DNA of 64,000 nt. Origin: CAMCXT01 sp040403315 (GTDB lineage: Bacteria; Bacteroidota; Bacteroidia; M30B66). Shown here one piece after another: positions 26,601-34,461 of this stretch. Made by a program: the position numbers and the translations under genes. Where the stretch lies: positions 496,001 to 560,000 of the forward strand of contig JBBAKX010000002.1 of the NCBI GenBank assembly GCA_040403315.1. Direction: 5' to 3'. Each line of letters opens with the position of its first letter. Position 1 is the stretch's first letter. The notes below the pieces were generated by a model, which saw nothing but the letters and a program-made list of their open reading frames with translations, did not search any database and was not told the origin of the DNA.

Positions 26601-28697
26601 TTCGTAATAACAGTTGATGTTCAAAATCTCTGCGGAACAACCAGTTACGAATTGCCAGTTTTTTCGGCAGTCTCCCCTACTCCGTCCTTTACAGTGAATT
26701 CGCCATCGGGCTGTTCGCCATTCATTCCGGTTTTCAATAACATCAGTTACGGGCAGCCATTGTCGTTTGTTTGGAACACCGGCGATGGTTTTACGACTAC
26801 CGATTTCAACCTTGAAGGCCACGCTTTTATTGCGATCAATAACGACACAACCGTTTATCCGGTGCAGCTCATTGCCATCAATGATTGTCGCGTTGATACA
26901 ATGACGATGCTCATTACTGCATTGCCGAACACAGTAACATCGTTCTTCAATACCGATCCGCCGTGGGGTTGCGCGCCTTTAACGGTCGATTTTACCAATA
27001 TTTCGGCAGGTTCAACTGATTACTTATGGGATTTTGGCGATGGCAGTGCCTTGGTAACTTCAGAAGATGCGGTTCACACTTACACCTCCAGTGGATTGTT
27101 TAGCATAACACTCATTTCGAATGATGCCTGTTCGATTGATACTTCCTACGCACAGGTGAATGTTTTTGCAAAGCCAAACGTGAGCTTCACTTTAACCGAA
27201 GATGCGATTTGTTTGGGAACGACAGTGGATATCAACAACCTCTCAACCGGAGCTGTGGCATACAGTTGGTCGTTTGGAAATGGAGAAAGTGCAGTGGGTT
27301 TCCAGCCGCCATATTTGTATCCTGCTGATGGTGTATTTCAAATTCAGTTGATTGGATTCTCGCCCGTTTTTGGATGCCCCGATACAACTACACAATTCAT
27401 CACAGTTCAAGAAGTTCCTCAGATCAACATCACTGCAAATCCAGTAGCTGGATGTATGCCATTGAACGTTGATTTCTTTAATGCCACAGCGGGTTCTACA
27501 TCGGTGCAGTGGGATTTTGACAATGGACAAACTTCTGCTGTTTTTGCACCATCAACGGTGTATACTTTGGATGGTTTGTATGAGGCTTCCATTGTTGCGA
27601 ATAGCTTCAACTTTGGTACGAACCTCAACTGTCCGGCGCAGGAAACCATCGAAATTGCTGTATTCCCAAAACCTACGAGTTCATTTACATTGGATGCTGA
27701 GTCCGCTTGCGGCCCACCAGCTTCTGTGAACACCGAAAATTTATCCGCTGGCGGTTTCTCTTATTTGTGGTCTTGGGACAATCAAATATCGTTGCTCTAC
27801 CAGCCGCAATTGAGTTTCAGCGACACAGGTTTGAAGAACATTTCGTTGGTGGTTTCGAACAATTACTCTTGCTCCGATACGACAATCGCATTTTTCAATG
27901 TGATCGGACAACCCGTGGCTAGAATTCAAGCTACACCGCCTGTTGGATGCAGTCCGCTTACTGTAAACCTTGAAGCAATAAGCCCTTATGGCGACACTTG
28001 GGAGTGGGATTTTGGCGACGGTCAAACCGGCACTGGAGGTCCTGACATTGAGCACATTTACGAAAATCCGGGCACATACGATGTGTACTTGAGAATTACC
28101 AGTCAAGATCAATGTTCTGATGATACATTGGCAATTGGAGCTGTGGTTTCTAACCCTTCGGCGATTGCAGATTTTACAATTACCCCAGAAATTCTGAATG
28201 GATATTCGCCTTTGGCCACATTTGAGAATTTGAGTCAGGGAGCGAGCAGTTACATTTTCGATACAGGCGACGGAGCTGTTTATCCAGACTTCATCGACAA
28301 ACATGTGTATAGTGGAGCAATCATTGAAAATTACGTGGTGACTCTGATTGCCAACAATGCCTTCAATTGTCTAGATACATTGGCGAAAATACTCCCAGTT
28401 GATCCAGCGACTAATTTTTGGATACCGAATTCATTCACGCCCAATGGTGATGGAAACAATGAGGTGTTTGGACCTATTATTAGCGGCAATGTAGAGTTTT
28501 ACAATTTCATCGTGTATGATCGCTGGGGGCATTTGGTGTTTGAAACCTTTGACCGCGATATTAAGTGGGATGGGACGATGTTCAACAATGGAAAAAAGCC
28601 ACTCAAACAGGACGTTTACGTGTACAAAATCATTGTGCGCTTTGAGCCAGGCACTCCGAATGAAGAAATATTTGGAAGGATCACATTGATCTACTAA
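20631..28697 (+). CDS. Giant secreted PKD/Ig-like repeat protein with type B T9SS tail (second paralogue)
   Basis: This 2688-aa paralogue of the preceding protein has the same plan. A signal peptide ends near ENKLQAQ. PKD domains (SVDWGDGTPVW) fill the first 700 residues. Ig-like Cys repeats (VDAGVALQLC, INAGTGFNRC, VSIGLDQTVC, VKAGFDQSAC) follow to about residue 1900, and PKD domains (YLWDFGDGSA, WEWDFGDGQTG) to about residue 2560. The type B sorting tail is at about 2595-2688 (IPNSFTPNGDGNNEVF, YDRWGHLVFETF). The last third aligns segment by segment with the first protein (both have SACGPPAS, GC-PL and FGDGQ blocks), indicating tandem duplication. No ATG precedes the signal peptide. TTG at 20631, overlapping the upstream stop, is the likely start and TTG at 20658 is an alternative. 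Confidence 0.85.
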   Translation: MIEVKTHISLFIRILILIIVLFSSSENKLQAQCDLNIGANVTICNGGSALLGGATTLSGASGAITSYQWTTLAGAPSGSGSTLLASPGSSTSYVLTVTAPGCASAADTVLVNVAGGPCPTAQFTLPSGPVCDETSINVTNTTTNTAGNTYLWVWGDGSTSTGQNPGSHVFNIPPGTGTQVVTVTLIVTNAAGRSDAVQQNITIREIPDPPLISSNSLVLFNGVLYLRKCTSTATSVIAISDNTPNNAWIQTYSVDWGDGTPVWTSPTEPGAPVLTHVYSTGSYTLTYTITSANGCFSRSTYPVFIGNTPSIGLNGVQVDTCAAYTASYQISSVSNNVPGTYYEVTYNDGSPLVTYNHPPPASFTHTFTSSSCGNSSPNYSNAFYCTIKAINPCGEQQATIEPIRISTPPVADFTINPNPACVNSVVSITNTADPGEVVTLAGCTSNYKVVWNITPATGWTLSSGIFGSTNSTVYSGWTTGSDALGVTFTTAGNYQITQRIGNSFCGDDVITKTVCVVNPIVADFTTTANGFCAPVIITTDNLSTSSGCAPPVYQWSISPTAGFQTGNANAFEPSFLLTNDGTYTVTLTTTNACGTSTDNVQYVVVSPPTVSINAILAGCAPYTVDPSANYDAGGGVLNPAQWTFQNGSPATFTGADPGNITFNTAGSNTISVSVSNQCATANASISVFVSSSPQINLPDFNVCSGVSSLINGGNSILNPGFGSVPFTYNWTGAGGTSNAANPNFSFTNPGTTPIVQMVDVTVTDSIGCASSASVDVTVLPTPVLSFQSNLPSNGTTMCFGDAPIELTASSNVPGTNFNWTPNSGISTTTGNQVLVNPDTTVTYVFSGQNPTTGCTSTFPVTITVNQLPIVDAGVALQLCAQAIPEVLIPLTPLGGIWIDPTPATGTLNPNETYIPGLAGSVDTLVYTFTDANGCINADILPISVISPAPPQAGTDSALCLNATPFELDQAIPVGGVWSGPGIVFNLFGDSLFNPALAGVGVHELIYTIGVGTTCETKDTIEVEVWDIPQITIPIVQEICSGDTIDFESTATGGLYPYTWQWFPVLWVVGSSSDSVVTMVPQNPSNSDLFAPIIVELRDSHQCFVTDWFELIVHPLPAITAGPDTSICFSPQTPYVLNGFSPTTGNISWSSAPTNLGTLNGLNYQSGGLGTDSLFFRFTDANGCTNYDTLIIQITSPITINAGTGFNRCISAAPVNLPMAQPTNPPATYTASWNGPGVSGSGNNWTFDPSAAGAGLHVLTYIYETGATCAASDTIQVRVGSLPVVNAGANTGVCQGLTVQLNATVAAGSGTAPFVYNWTPAGNLSGTTITNPVFQSSAATVGTATYTFTVTDAYGCSVNDQIEITTNALPTVSAPNYTFCDQPIAETLTGATPAGGSWSSIFSGLTSAGVFTPNGIGSYNITYEFTDANGCLGIDNSVVNVDVVPTVSIGLDQTVCDESAAFSFTPSYVSTSSLWTGSISQTGVFTPTTVGSFPILFATGEGSCRVRDSANVTVNPLPPTNAGPPIQICNNVASIQISGESPTSGGTWIWTGTGITNGNLGTFDPNGLTPGSYTIYYQFTQTSTGCSLQDSTVVTVNEPSPVSFTDAQLNFCLTDYENNLSLVGVNPAGGVWTGTGVDNTTGTSVFVAPSVGTVTLTYTFTNPFGCVSSAQIPAVIGLPQYAVANNGLNASFCEDPDTTYQLTGSPLGGSWVFPAWINSSGSFSGAIPDTSIAVYSIGSLGCQTWDTVTVSLNALPTVKAGFDQSACLSSSCVQLEGFLPATNNGLTPPTGNWTGSGSISNGGVFCPTLSGVGIHELFYTFTQPQTGCVNRDSLMFTVHPEPQAIIILPAAYCLNSAYNLSNGSIGDTLVPGPFTSEWTIIDPASVEQLSSNAFSPNFTFDQTGVYTLNLTVTTAQGCIDSVSQTIQSVDLPVSSFTISADSGCAPMEILITNTSSGFAPSYLWAVDGVYSSTSAVPDTVFLPAPVLSDTNFVITVDVQNLCGTTSYELPVFSAVSPTPSFTVNSPSGCSPFIPVFNNISYGQPLSFVWNTGDGFTTTDFNLEGHAFIAINNDTTVYPVQLIAINDCRVDTMTMLITALPNTVTSFFNTDPPWGCAPLTVDFTNISAGSTDYLWDFGDGSALVTSEDAVHTYTSSGLFSITLISNDACSIDTSYAQVNVFAKPNVSFTLTEDAICLGTTVDINNLSTGAVAYSWSFGNGESAVGFQPPYLYPADGVFQIQLIGFSPVFGCPDTTTQFITVQEVPQINITANPVAGCMPLNVDFFNATAGSTSVQWDFDNGQTSAVFAPSTVYTLDGLYEASIVANSFNFGTNLNCPAQETIEIAVFPKPTSSFTLDAESACGPPASVNTENLSAGGFSYLWSWDNQISLLYQPQLSFSDTGLKNISLVVSNNYSCSDTTIAFFNVIGQPVARIQATPPVGCSPLTVNLEAISPYGDTWEWDFGDGQTGTGGPDIEHIYENPGTYDVYLRITSQDQCSDDTLAIGAVVSNPSAIADFTITPEILNGYSPLATFENLSQGASSYIFDTGDGAVYPDFIDKHVYSGAIIENYVVTLIANNAFNCLDTLAKILPVDPATNFWIPNSFTPNGDGNNEVFGPIISGNVEFYNFIVYDRWGHLVFETFDRDIKWDGTMFNNGKKPLKQDVYVYKIIVRFEPGTPNEEIFGRITLIY

Positions 28698-28768
28698 CCA
28701 CTAGTATTAGTGATTGCGCCCTGATTGGATTCGGTTGAGATTTGCGCCATAATTTAACCATCCAAATC

Positions 28769-31087
28769 ATGAAAAAACTATTTATTTTTATTGTTGCATT
28801 TTCCTTGTGGGGAAATCAAATTGTTAAATGTCAACCCGCATTTGAATGGGTAAAAAACATTGGTGGCTCTGGAACCGATGTAGGCAATGAAATCACTTCG
28901 GATGCTAATGGAAATGTTATTGTTTGCGGGCGTTTTGAAACAACTATGGATTCAGACCCTAGTTCTGGAATAAGCAATCTCGTTTCGGCTGGAGATTTCG
29001 ATATGGTGGTGATTAAATTCGATTCAACTGGACAGTTCATTTGGTCGAAACGCGTTGGAGGAACTGGTTTCGATGAATTTACGAATGTTGAATGTGATGC
29101 TTTAGGTAACGTAATTTTGGTTGGTTACTTCGAAGGAACTGTTGATTTAGACCCGAATGTTGGTGTAAATTCTGTTACATCACAAGGTATAAGCGATCTA
29201 TATGTATTGAAACTTTCCCCGGAGGGAGAAACCTTGTGGATGCATGAATTAACAGGCGCTATAGACGAATCGACTGGTGGGTTGTCGGTAACCTCAACAG
29301 GACATATTTTCGTTTCTGGTGGATTTTTTGGCACTACAAATTTCTCAACTTCAACAAGTTTGACCAGTGCGGGAGAAAACGATGCATATGTGATGAAATT
29401 GAATCCTGACGGCACCTTGAATTGGGTGAAGCAAATTGGAAGTACATCGTTCGATTATTCCTATGATGTTGATACATATACTAACGGCGATTTGGTTGTG
29501 GTTGGAAGATTCAGAAATGTGGTTGATTTCAATCCAGGTGTTGCAGTTGCCAATGGAACTTCGGCTGGTAATAATGATGGATTTCTAGTTCGATTGAATA
29601 CAAATGGCGATTACGTTTGGCACAATACCTTCGGTGGAACAGGTTTCGACGAAGTTTGGGCAGTTACAACAGACCTTGACAACAATACTTTTACATATGG
29701 TTTCTTCTCTGGCACTGTTGATCTAGCGCCTGGAGCAGCAGTGCAAAACTTCACCTCCAATGGAAGCGATGATTTGTTTATCCAGAAATTCAATCCAAGC
29801 GGAACCATGCTGTGGGTGAAAGTCTTCGGTGGATCAGAATTAGAAAACAGCTACGACATCGAAACCGATTCGGAAGGGAATGTAGTTGTGATTGGCGATT
29901 ATTTCAATACTGTTGATTTTGATCCTGGTGCTGGAACATTTAATAAGACATCGCTTGGTGACAATGATATTTTCATGCTTCAGCTCGATGCAAACGGTAA
30001 TTTCAACTGGATGCAAAGTATTGGATCAACCTTTTCTCAAGCAGGATATGCTTTGTATATCGACAACAACAACAGTATTTTGTCGACAGGCACATTCAGC
30101 AATAATGTAGACTTTAATCCAAACGCCGGCACTGTGAATATAAACGCACAGCTGTTCAATATGTATGTTTTGAAATTGGCTGGATTCTGCGCGCTTCCTA
30201 CGTTAACGTCTGTAGTTCCATCAGATCAAACCGTTTGCGAAGGAGAAACAGTTACGCTTTCCATCAATGGAAACCTCAACGGTGCTAGCTCATGGGCGAT
30301 TCATGCAGGCGATTGCAATGGAACACCGGTAATTTCGACTGTTAGCAGTTCAGCAACCATCACACCGGTTGGTGGAGAAACGTATTTTATTCGTGGTCAA
30401 GGTGGATGTGTTACTGCGGGCCAAAGCACTTGCACAGAAATCAACTTGACCACCAATTCGAGTTTTGCGATCTTTGAAAGTACTACAATTTGTCCAGGTG
30501 AAAATTTTACTTTCCCTGATGGCAGCTCGATGGTTATAACTGAAACGATGCAGTACGAAAGTTCACTTCAAACCCTTGCGGGATGCGATAGTACGATAAC
30601 TACTTCTATAGATGTTGTGAATCTGCCAACTGAAATTGAAACGACCGATTCATCGATTGTCATTCTGGATTTCAATCCCAAATCAGGTGTTGATATCCAA
30701 TGGATTGACTGTAACACCAACCTACCGATTGCTGGTGAAACTGGACCAGAATTCTTATTTAGTGGTTCTGGATCTTTTGCCGTGACTTTAACCAACGACA
30801 ATTGCACAACAACCAGCGATTGTTTTTTTGTTACTGATTTGCCATTCATGGAAGCAAAAAATCCAGAAGTGTATCCGAACCCTTTCCTAAATTCATTTAC
30901 AATTCGTGGTGCTGAAATGGGCGCAGTAGCGTTCTTGTACACTGCTGATGGCAGATTAATCTCTGAAACGAAAGTGACAGGTCATGAAGTCATAATAACC
31001 GAACTACAAGAATTACCTGCGGACATTTACATTTTGAGAATCTCAGGAAAATCGGGCATTTCGAATGTGAAGATTACCAAAAATTGA
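28769..31087 (+). CDS. Secreted SBBP-type beta-propeller protein with type A T9SS tail
   Basis: This 772-aa exported protein has a signal peptide (KKLFIFIVAFSLWGNQIVKC). About seven repeats of roughly 60 residues follow between residues 25 and 470, each with a VDFDPG...GxNDxFxxxLxxxGNFxWxxxxG pattern typical of SBBP beta-propellers. Two Cys-containing Ig-like stretches come next (VCEGETVTLSING; TICPGENFTFPDGSSM). The type A sorting domain is at about 690-772 (EVYPNPFLNSFTI...LPADIYILRISGKSG...VKITKN). The start ATG at 28769 is chosen over an upstream TTG at 28742 because it begins the signal peptide. It lies 71 bases after the giant paralogue pair and may share their transcript. Function is unknown; a structural or adhesive surface role is plausible. 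Confidence 0.87.
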   Translation: MKKLFIFIVAFSLWGNQIVKCQPAFEWVKNIGGSGTDVGNEITSDANGNVIVCGRFETTMDSDPSSGISNLVSAGDFDMVVIKFDSTGQFIWSKRVGGTGFDEFTNVECDALGNVILVGYFEGTVDLDPNVGVNSVTSQGISDLYVLKLSPEGETLWMHELTGAIDESTGGLSVTSTGHIFVSGGFFGTTNFSTSTSLTSAGENDAYVMKLNPDGTLNWVKQIGSTSFDYSYDVDTYTNGDLVVVGRFRNVVDFNPGVAVANGTSAGNNDGFLVRLNTNGDYVWHNTFGGTGFDEVWAVTTDLDNNTFTYGFFSGTVDLAPGAAVQNFTSNGSDDLFIQKFNPSGTMLWVKVFGGSELENSYDIETDSEGNVVVIGDYFNTVDFDPGAGTFNKTSLGDNDIFMLQLDANGNFNWMQSIGSTFSQAGYALYIDNNNSILSTGTFSNNVDFNPNAGTVNINAQLFNMYVLKLAGFCALPTLTSVVPSDQTVCEGETVTLSINGNLNGASSWAIHAGDCNGTPVISTVSSSATITPVGGETYFIRGQGGCVTAGQSTCTEINLTTNSSFAIFESTTICPGENFTFPDGSSMVITETMQYESSLQTLAGCDSTITTSIDVVNLPTEIETTDSSIVILDFNPKSGVDIQWIDCNTNLPIAGETGPEFLFSGSGSFAVTLTNDNCTTTSDCFFVTDLPFMEAKNPEVYPNPFLNSFTIRGAEMGAVAFLYTADGRLISETKVTGHEVIITELQELPADIYILRISGKSGISNVKITKN

Positions 31088-31171
31088 GATTGAAATATCG
31101 ATTCGATCTGATTCGCAAGTCTTAATTTGTGATCATTTTGAAAAATTGACTTTGTGTTGTTGACTAGTTGT

Positions 31172-31212
31172 AATCCCTGAATTGTCAAGTAATTTTCGAT
31201 GGTTCAGGGATT
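31172..31212 (+). terminator. Hairpin terminator after the secreted-protein cluster
   Basis: AATCCCTGAA (31172-31181) pairs perfectly with TTCAGGGATT (31203-31212) across a 21-base loop. The sequence after it is T-rich (TTCATTTCGATTTTTT). It lies 85 bases after the propeller gene and plausibly ends the three-gene secreted cluster. Confidence 0.6.
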
Positions 31213-31339
31213 TTCATTTCGATTTTTTGGGGTAATGGTAATTTTCAATTGGATGAATAGAAATTAAAGTTCAACTGACATTCCGTCATTCATATTTCTT
31301 CGGCAGTTCTTTTGTATTTTAGCTGCCCAAATAGAACAC

Positions 31340-31588
31340 ATGAGATTTTTGTTTATTCTCCTTTTAATTTATTTCGGATACCAGATATTTTTCCGTTTTG
31401 TACTGCCACTTGCTGCGCGTTACTTGTTTCAAAAAGCTGCGCGCAACATGCAAGGTCCGTTCAATCGCCAGCAGCCTCAGGCCCCACCCCGCCGTGAAGG
31501 TGAGGTAAGAATCGAAACACCAGGTTCAAACGCGCGAAAACAAAACGACGATGAAGGTGAGTTTGTAGACTACACAGAAGTTAGATAA
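31340..31588 (+). CDS. DUF4834-family small membrane protein
   Basis: This 82-aa protein has one N-terminal membrane helix (LFILLLIYFGYQIFFRFVLPLAARY, residues 3-27), a basic Gln/Pro linker and an acidic C-terminus ending GEFVDYTEV. It matches what I know of DUF4834, a small Bacteroidota-specific family often found just upstream of YfhO-type genes. Its function is unknown. The ATG at 31340 is clear. A strong terminator follows, so it appears to be its own transcript despite sitting next to yfhO. A second overlapping frame from 31312 encodes nothing recognisable. Confidence 0.8.
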   Translation: MRFLFILLLIYFGYQIFFRFVLPLAARYLFQKAARNMQGPFNRQQPQAPPRREGEVRIETPGSNARKQNDDEGEFVDYTEVR

Positions 31589-31604
31589 GAAAATACACCT
31601 CTCT

Positions 31605-31635
31605 AAAAGCCAGAATTAACCGTTCTGGCTTTTTT
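31605..31635 (+). terminator. Rho-independent terminator after DUF4834
   Basis: The 11-bp stem AAAAGCCAGAA / TTCTGGCTTTT encloses a 7-base loop TTAACCG and runs into further T residues. It starts 17 bases after the DUF4834 stop. Confidence 0.85.
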
Positions 31636-31773
31636 GTTTATGTTAGAAATAGAAATCTGCACTAACACAATTTTCAAGGCTTTACATTTTGATGGGTTTG
31701 AAATTTGATTTCACCCGATGAAATTTGAATCGTGATTGCGACAAAGTGCACTTTATGATTACAATTCAAATTC

Positions 31774-31781
31774 TATCTTTA
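31774..31781 (+). promoter_or_regulatory. Candidate -7 box for the YfhO gene
   Basis: TATCTTTA differs from TAnnTTTG only at the last base and lies 19 bases before the ATG at 31800. No clear TTTG is present at the -33 distance. Confidence 0.4.
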
Positions 31782-31799
31782 CCCCATTAAAACAAGCTG

Positions 31800-34457
31800 A
31801 TGAAACAATTCAACTTCCGCACATTACTACCTCATATTGCAGCTATCGTTATTTTTCTTGTGCTCATTTTTGCCTATTTTCCTGAGTTGCTCGAAAACAA
31901 AAGTCTCCGGATGGACGATATCGAACAGCACAAAGGCATGTCGAACGAATTGGCCGATTACCGTGAAAAAACTGGAGAAGAAGCCATTTGGACCAATGCC
32001 ATGTTTTCGGGAATGCCAGGCTACATGATCTCAACAGTTTACAAAGGCAACCTGGTTGGACACTTAGGCACCATCATGAAATTAGGACTTCCAAGGCCAG
32101 CCGATTCAATGTTTATCTTAATGGTCGGCATGTATGTTTTGTTGATCGTTCTTACGGTTCGGCAGCCATTGGCTATCATCGGCTCGGCAGCTTACGCTTT
32201 CACTTCTTACAATCTACTCATCATGGAAGCCGGCCACATGTCGAAGGTCGATGCTATTTCTTGGATGCCTTGGGTGCTCATGGGCGTTGTGCTTGCCCTC
32301 CGGGGAAAATGGATCTTAGGTGGAGTGCTCACTGCATTATTTTTGAGCCTCCAGATCAAAGCATCTCACTTGCAGATCACCTATTATTTGATGTTCATTC
32401 TGCTATTTTTCGGGCTGTTTTACCTTGTGGATGCCATCAAAAACAAAACACTTCCAGCTTTTGCAAAATCGGCACTCACGCTGGTTATTGCGGCTGCACT
32501 TGGCGTTTTAACAAACATCTCTTCCATCTATACAACCTACGATTACGGGAAAGATTCAATCCGTGGGAAGTCTGAGCTCACCATCAAAGACACGCCAGAA
32601 ACCGACGGTCTCGACAAAGAATATGCGCTCGATTACAGCTATGGAAGAGGCGAATCATTTTCTTACATGATTCCAAACATATATGGTGGAGCTTCCAATT
32701 TAAGTTTGGGTGATCAAAAAGCGTTGATGAAAGATGTCGACGAACAGTACCAAACCATCATTCCACGCCTTCCACAATACTGGGCAGAAACTTCAACCAC
32801 AGGGCCATTCTATGCTGGTGCGTTGATCTGCTTCTTATGTGTGCTAGGACTTTTCCTTGTAAAAGGACCGCTTCGTTGGGCAATTTTAGCATCTATGATT
32901 TTGGCATTTCTCCTTTCTTGGGGGAAGAATTTAGAAGGCTTCTCGGTTTTTATGCTCGAAAATTTCCCGGGATACAACAAGTTCAGAGCGGTGAAAATGA
33001 CTCTTGTTATCACCGACTTTCTCATTCCATTGATGGCGATTTTAGGCCTCAACGAAGTGGTGAAAAATCCCGATGTAATCAAGGAAAACAAATTGGCTTT
33101 CTTTGGTGCTTTTGCACTTACCGGCGGACTCTGCCTGTTGTTCTATTTGATGCCTGGAATGTTCTTCGACTTCGACTATCTGCAAGACAATATCAAAGGT
33201 CAAATTACTCAAATGCTCACCCAGAGTGGCATGCAAGCAGGTACAACAGATCAGTGGATTGATGGCATGGTGGCGAATTTAGAAACCATTCGTATGGAAG
33301 TTTTTAAAGCCGACGCATTGAGAGCTTTCTTGTTTATCACTGCTGGTGCAGCAATTCTCTTCGTTTACCAAAAAATGAAATTCAACACCATACTCCTTAC
33401 TGCGCTCATTTTGGTGATTGCCGTAAGCGACCTGTTTTCTATAGATAAGCGCTATGTAAATAAGAAGGATTTTGTTTCGAATTCGAAAGCTGCAATTCCG
33501 TACGATCCTTCGGCAGCTGATGAGGCCATTTTCAATTCCGAAATCCAACAAAATCAAGGCTTGAAAGGTAAAATCGATGCTTACCAAGCAGAAGGTTTGG
33601 CCAGAAAAAACCGCATCAAAAGTGGAAGTCTGGCAGCTGATGAAAACAAATACCGCTTCCGTGGATTGCTCGCCAACACGAATTACCGCGTGCTCAATCT
33701 TTCTACCAGCACCTTCAACGATGCTGCAACATCCTTCTACCACAAATCGGTTGGTGGTTACTCTGCGGTGAAACTTGAAAGGTATCAGGAGCTTATTGAA
33801 TTCCACATCAGCAGCAACATTCAGTCGCTTTCTGGCATGCTGAGAAGTGGAATGAGTGATTCTGTTTTTAAAGCTGGGATGAGTAATTTGTATGCATTGA
33901 ACATGCTGAATGCAAAATACATCATCTACAATCCTGCGGCAGCTCCATTGGTAAATCCTTCAGCCTTAGGAAATGCTTGGTTTGTGAACGTCATCAAACA
34001 AGTGGGCAATGCCAATGAAGAAATCAAAGCAATGGGCCCAGGATTTAATCCGAAGAATACTGCGATTGTCGACAAACGTTTCGCCGATCAGGTTACTGGA
34101 AATTCAATCAGCGATTCAACAGCGAAAATTGTGTTAGATAATTACGCTCCAAACAAATTGGAATATAGCTACGAAGCTACAAACTCGGGAACTGTTATCT
34201 TCTCTGAAGTATATTATGCCAAGGGTTGGAATGCCTTTATTGATGGTAATCCAGCGCCACATTTCCGGGCAAATTACATTCTTCGCGGCATGAAAGTTCC
34301 GGCTGGAAAACACAAAATCGAATTCCGTTTCGAACCAGAACTTTACCACAGCACCGAAAAATTGGGCATGGCTGCTTCTGGATTATTGCTTCTGCTTGCA
34401 GCTGGATTGTTATTCATGACTTTCAGAAAGCAGAACCAAACAGCTAAACAAGCCTGA
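31800..34457 (+). CDS. YfhO-family polytopic membrane protein
   Basis: This 885-aa inner-membrane protein has many hydrophobic helices, grouped at about residues 7-25, 95-260, 340-450 and 505-550, plus a final helix near 860. A large soluble region lies at about 560-850, with the family-typical end FSEVYYAKGWNAFIDGNPAP followed by LRGMKVPAGKHKIEFRFEP. YfhO proteins are GT-C-like; the B. subtilis member is linked to glycosylation of cell-wall polymers, so this one probably transfers sugars to a surface glycan from a lipid-linked donor. That activity is inferred. The asnB gene begins 4 bases later, suggesting one transcript. The mini-motif complement CCCTCCGGGGAA occurs within it at 32296-32307. 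Confidence 0.88.
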   Translation: MKQFNFRTLLPHIAAIVIFLVLIFAYFPELLENKSLRMDDIEQHKGMSNELADYREKTGEEAIWTNAMFSGMPGYMISTVYKGNLVGHLGTIMKLGLPRPADSMFILMVGMYVLLIVLTVRQPLAIIGSAAYAFTSYNLLIMEAGHMSKVDAISWMPWVLMGVVLALRGKWILGGVLTALFLSLQIKASHLQITYYLMFILLFFGLFYLVDAIKNKTLPAFAKSALTLVIAAALGVLTNISSIYTTYDYGKDSIRGKSELTIKDTPETDGLDKEYALDYSYGRGESFSYMIPNIYGGASNLSLGDQKALMKDVDEQYQTIIPRLPQYWAETSTTGPFYAGALICFLCVLGLFLVKGPLRWAILASMILAFLLSWGKNLEGFSVFMLENFPGYNKFRAVKMTLVITDFLIPLMAILGLNEVVKNPDVIKENKLAFFGAFALTGGLCLLFYLMPGMFFDFDYLQDNIKGQITQMLTQSGMQAGTTDQWIDGMVANLETIRMEVFKADALRAFLFITAGAAILFVYQKMKFNTILLTALILVIAVSDLFSIDKRYVNKKDFVSNSKAAIPYDPSAADEAIFNSEIQQNQGLKGKIDAYQAEGLARKNRIKSGSLAADENKYRFRGLLANTNYRVLNLSTSTFNDAATSFYHKSVGGYSAVKLERYQELIEFHISSNIQSLSGMLRSGMSDSVFKAGMSNLYALNMLNAKYIIYNPAAAPLVNPSALGNAWFVNVIKQVGNANEEIKAMGPGFNPKNTAIVDKRFADQVTGNSISDSTAKIVLDNYAPNKLEYSYEATNSGTVIFSEVYYAKGWNAFIDGNPAPHFRANYILRGMKVPAGKHKIEFRFEPELYHSTEKLGMAASGLLLLLAAGLLFMTFRKQNQTAKQA

Positions 34458-34461
34458 TCGG

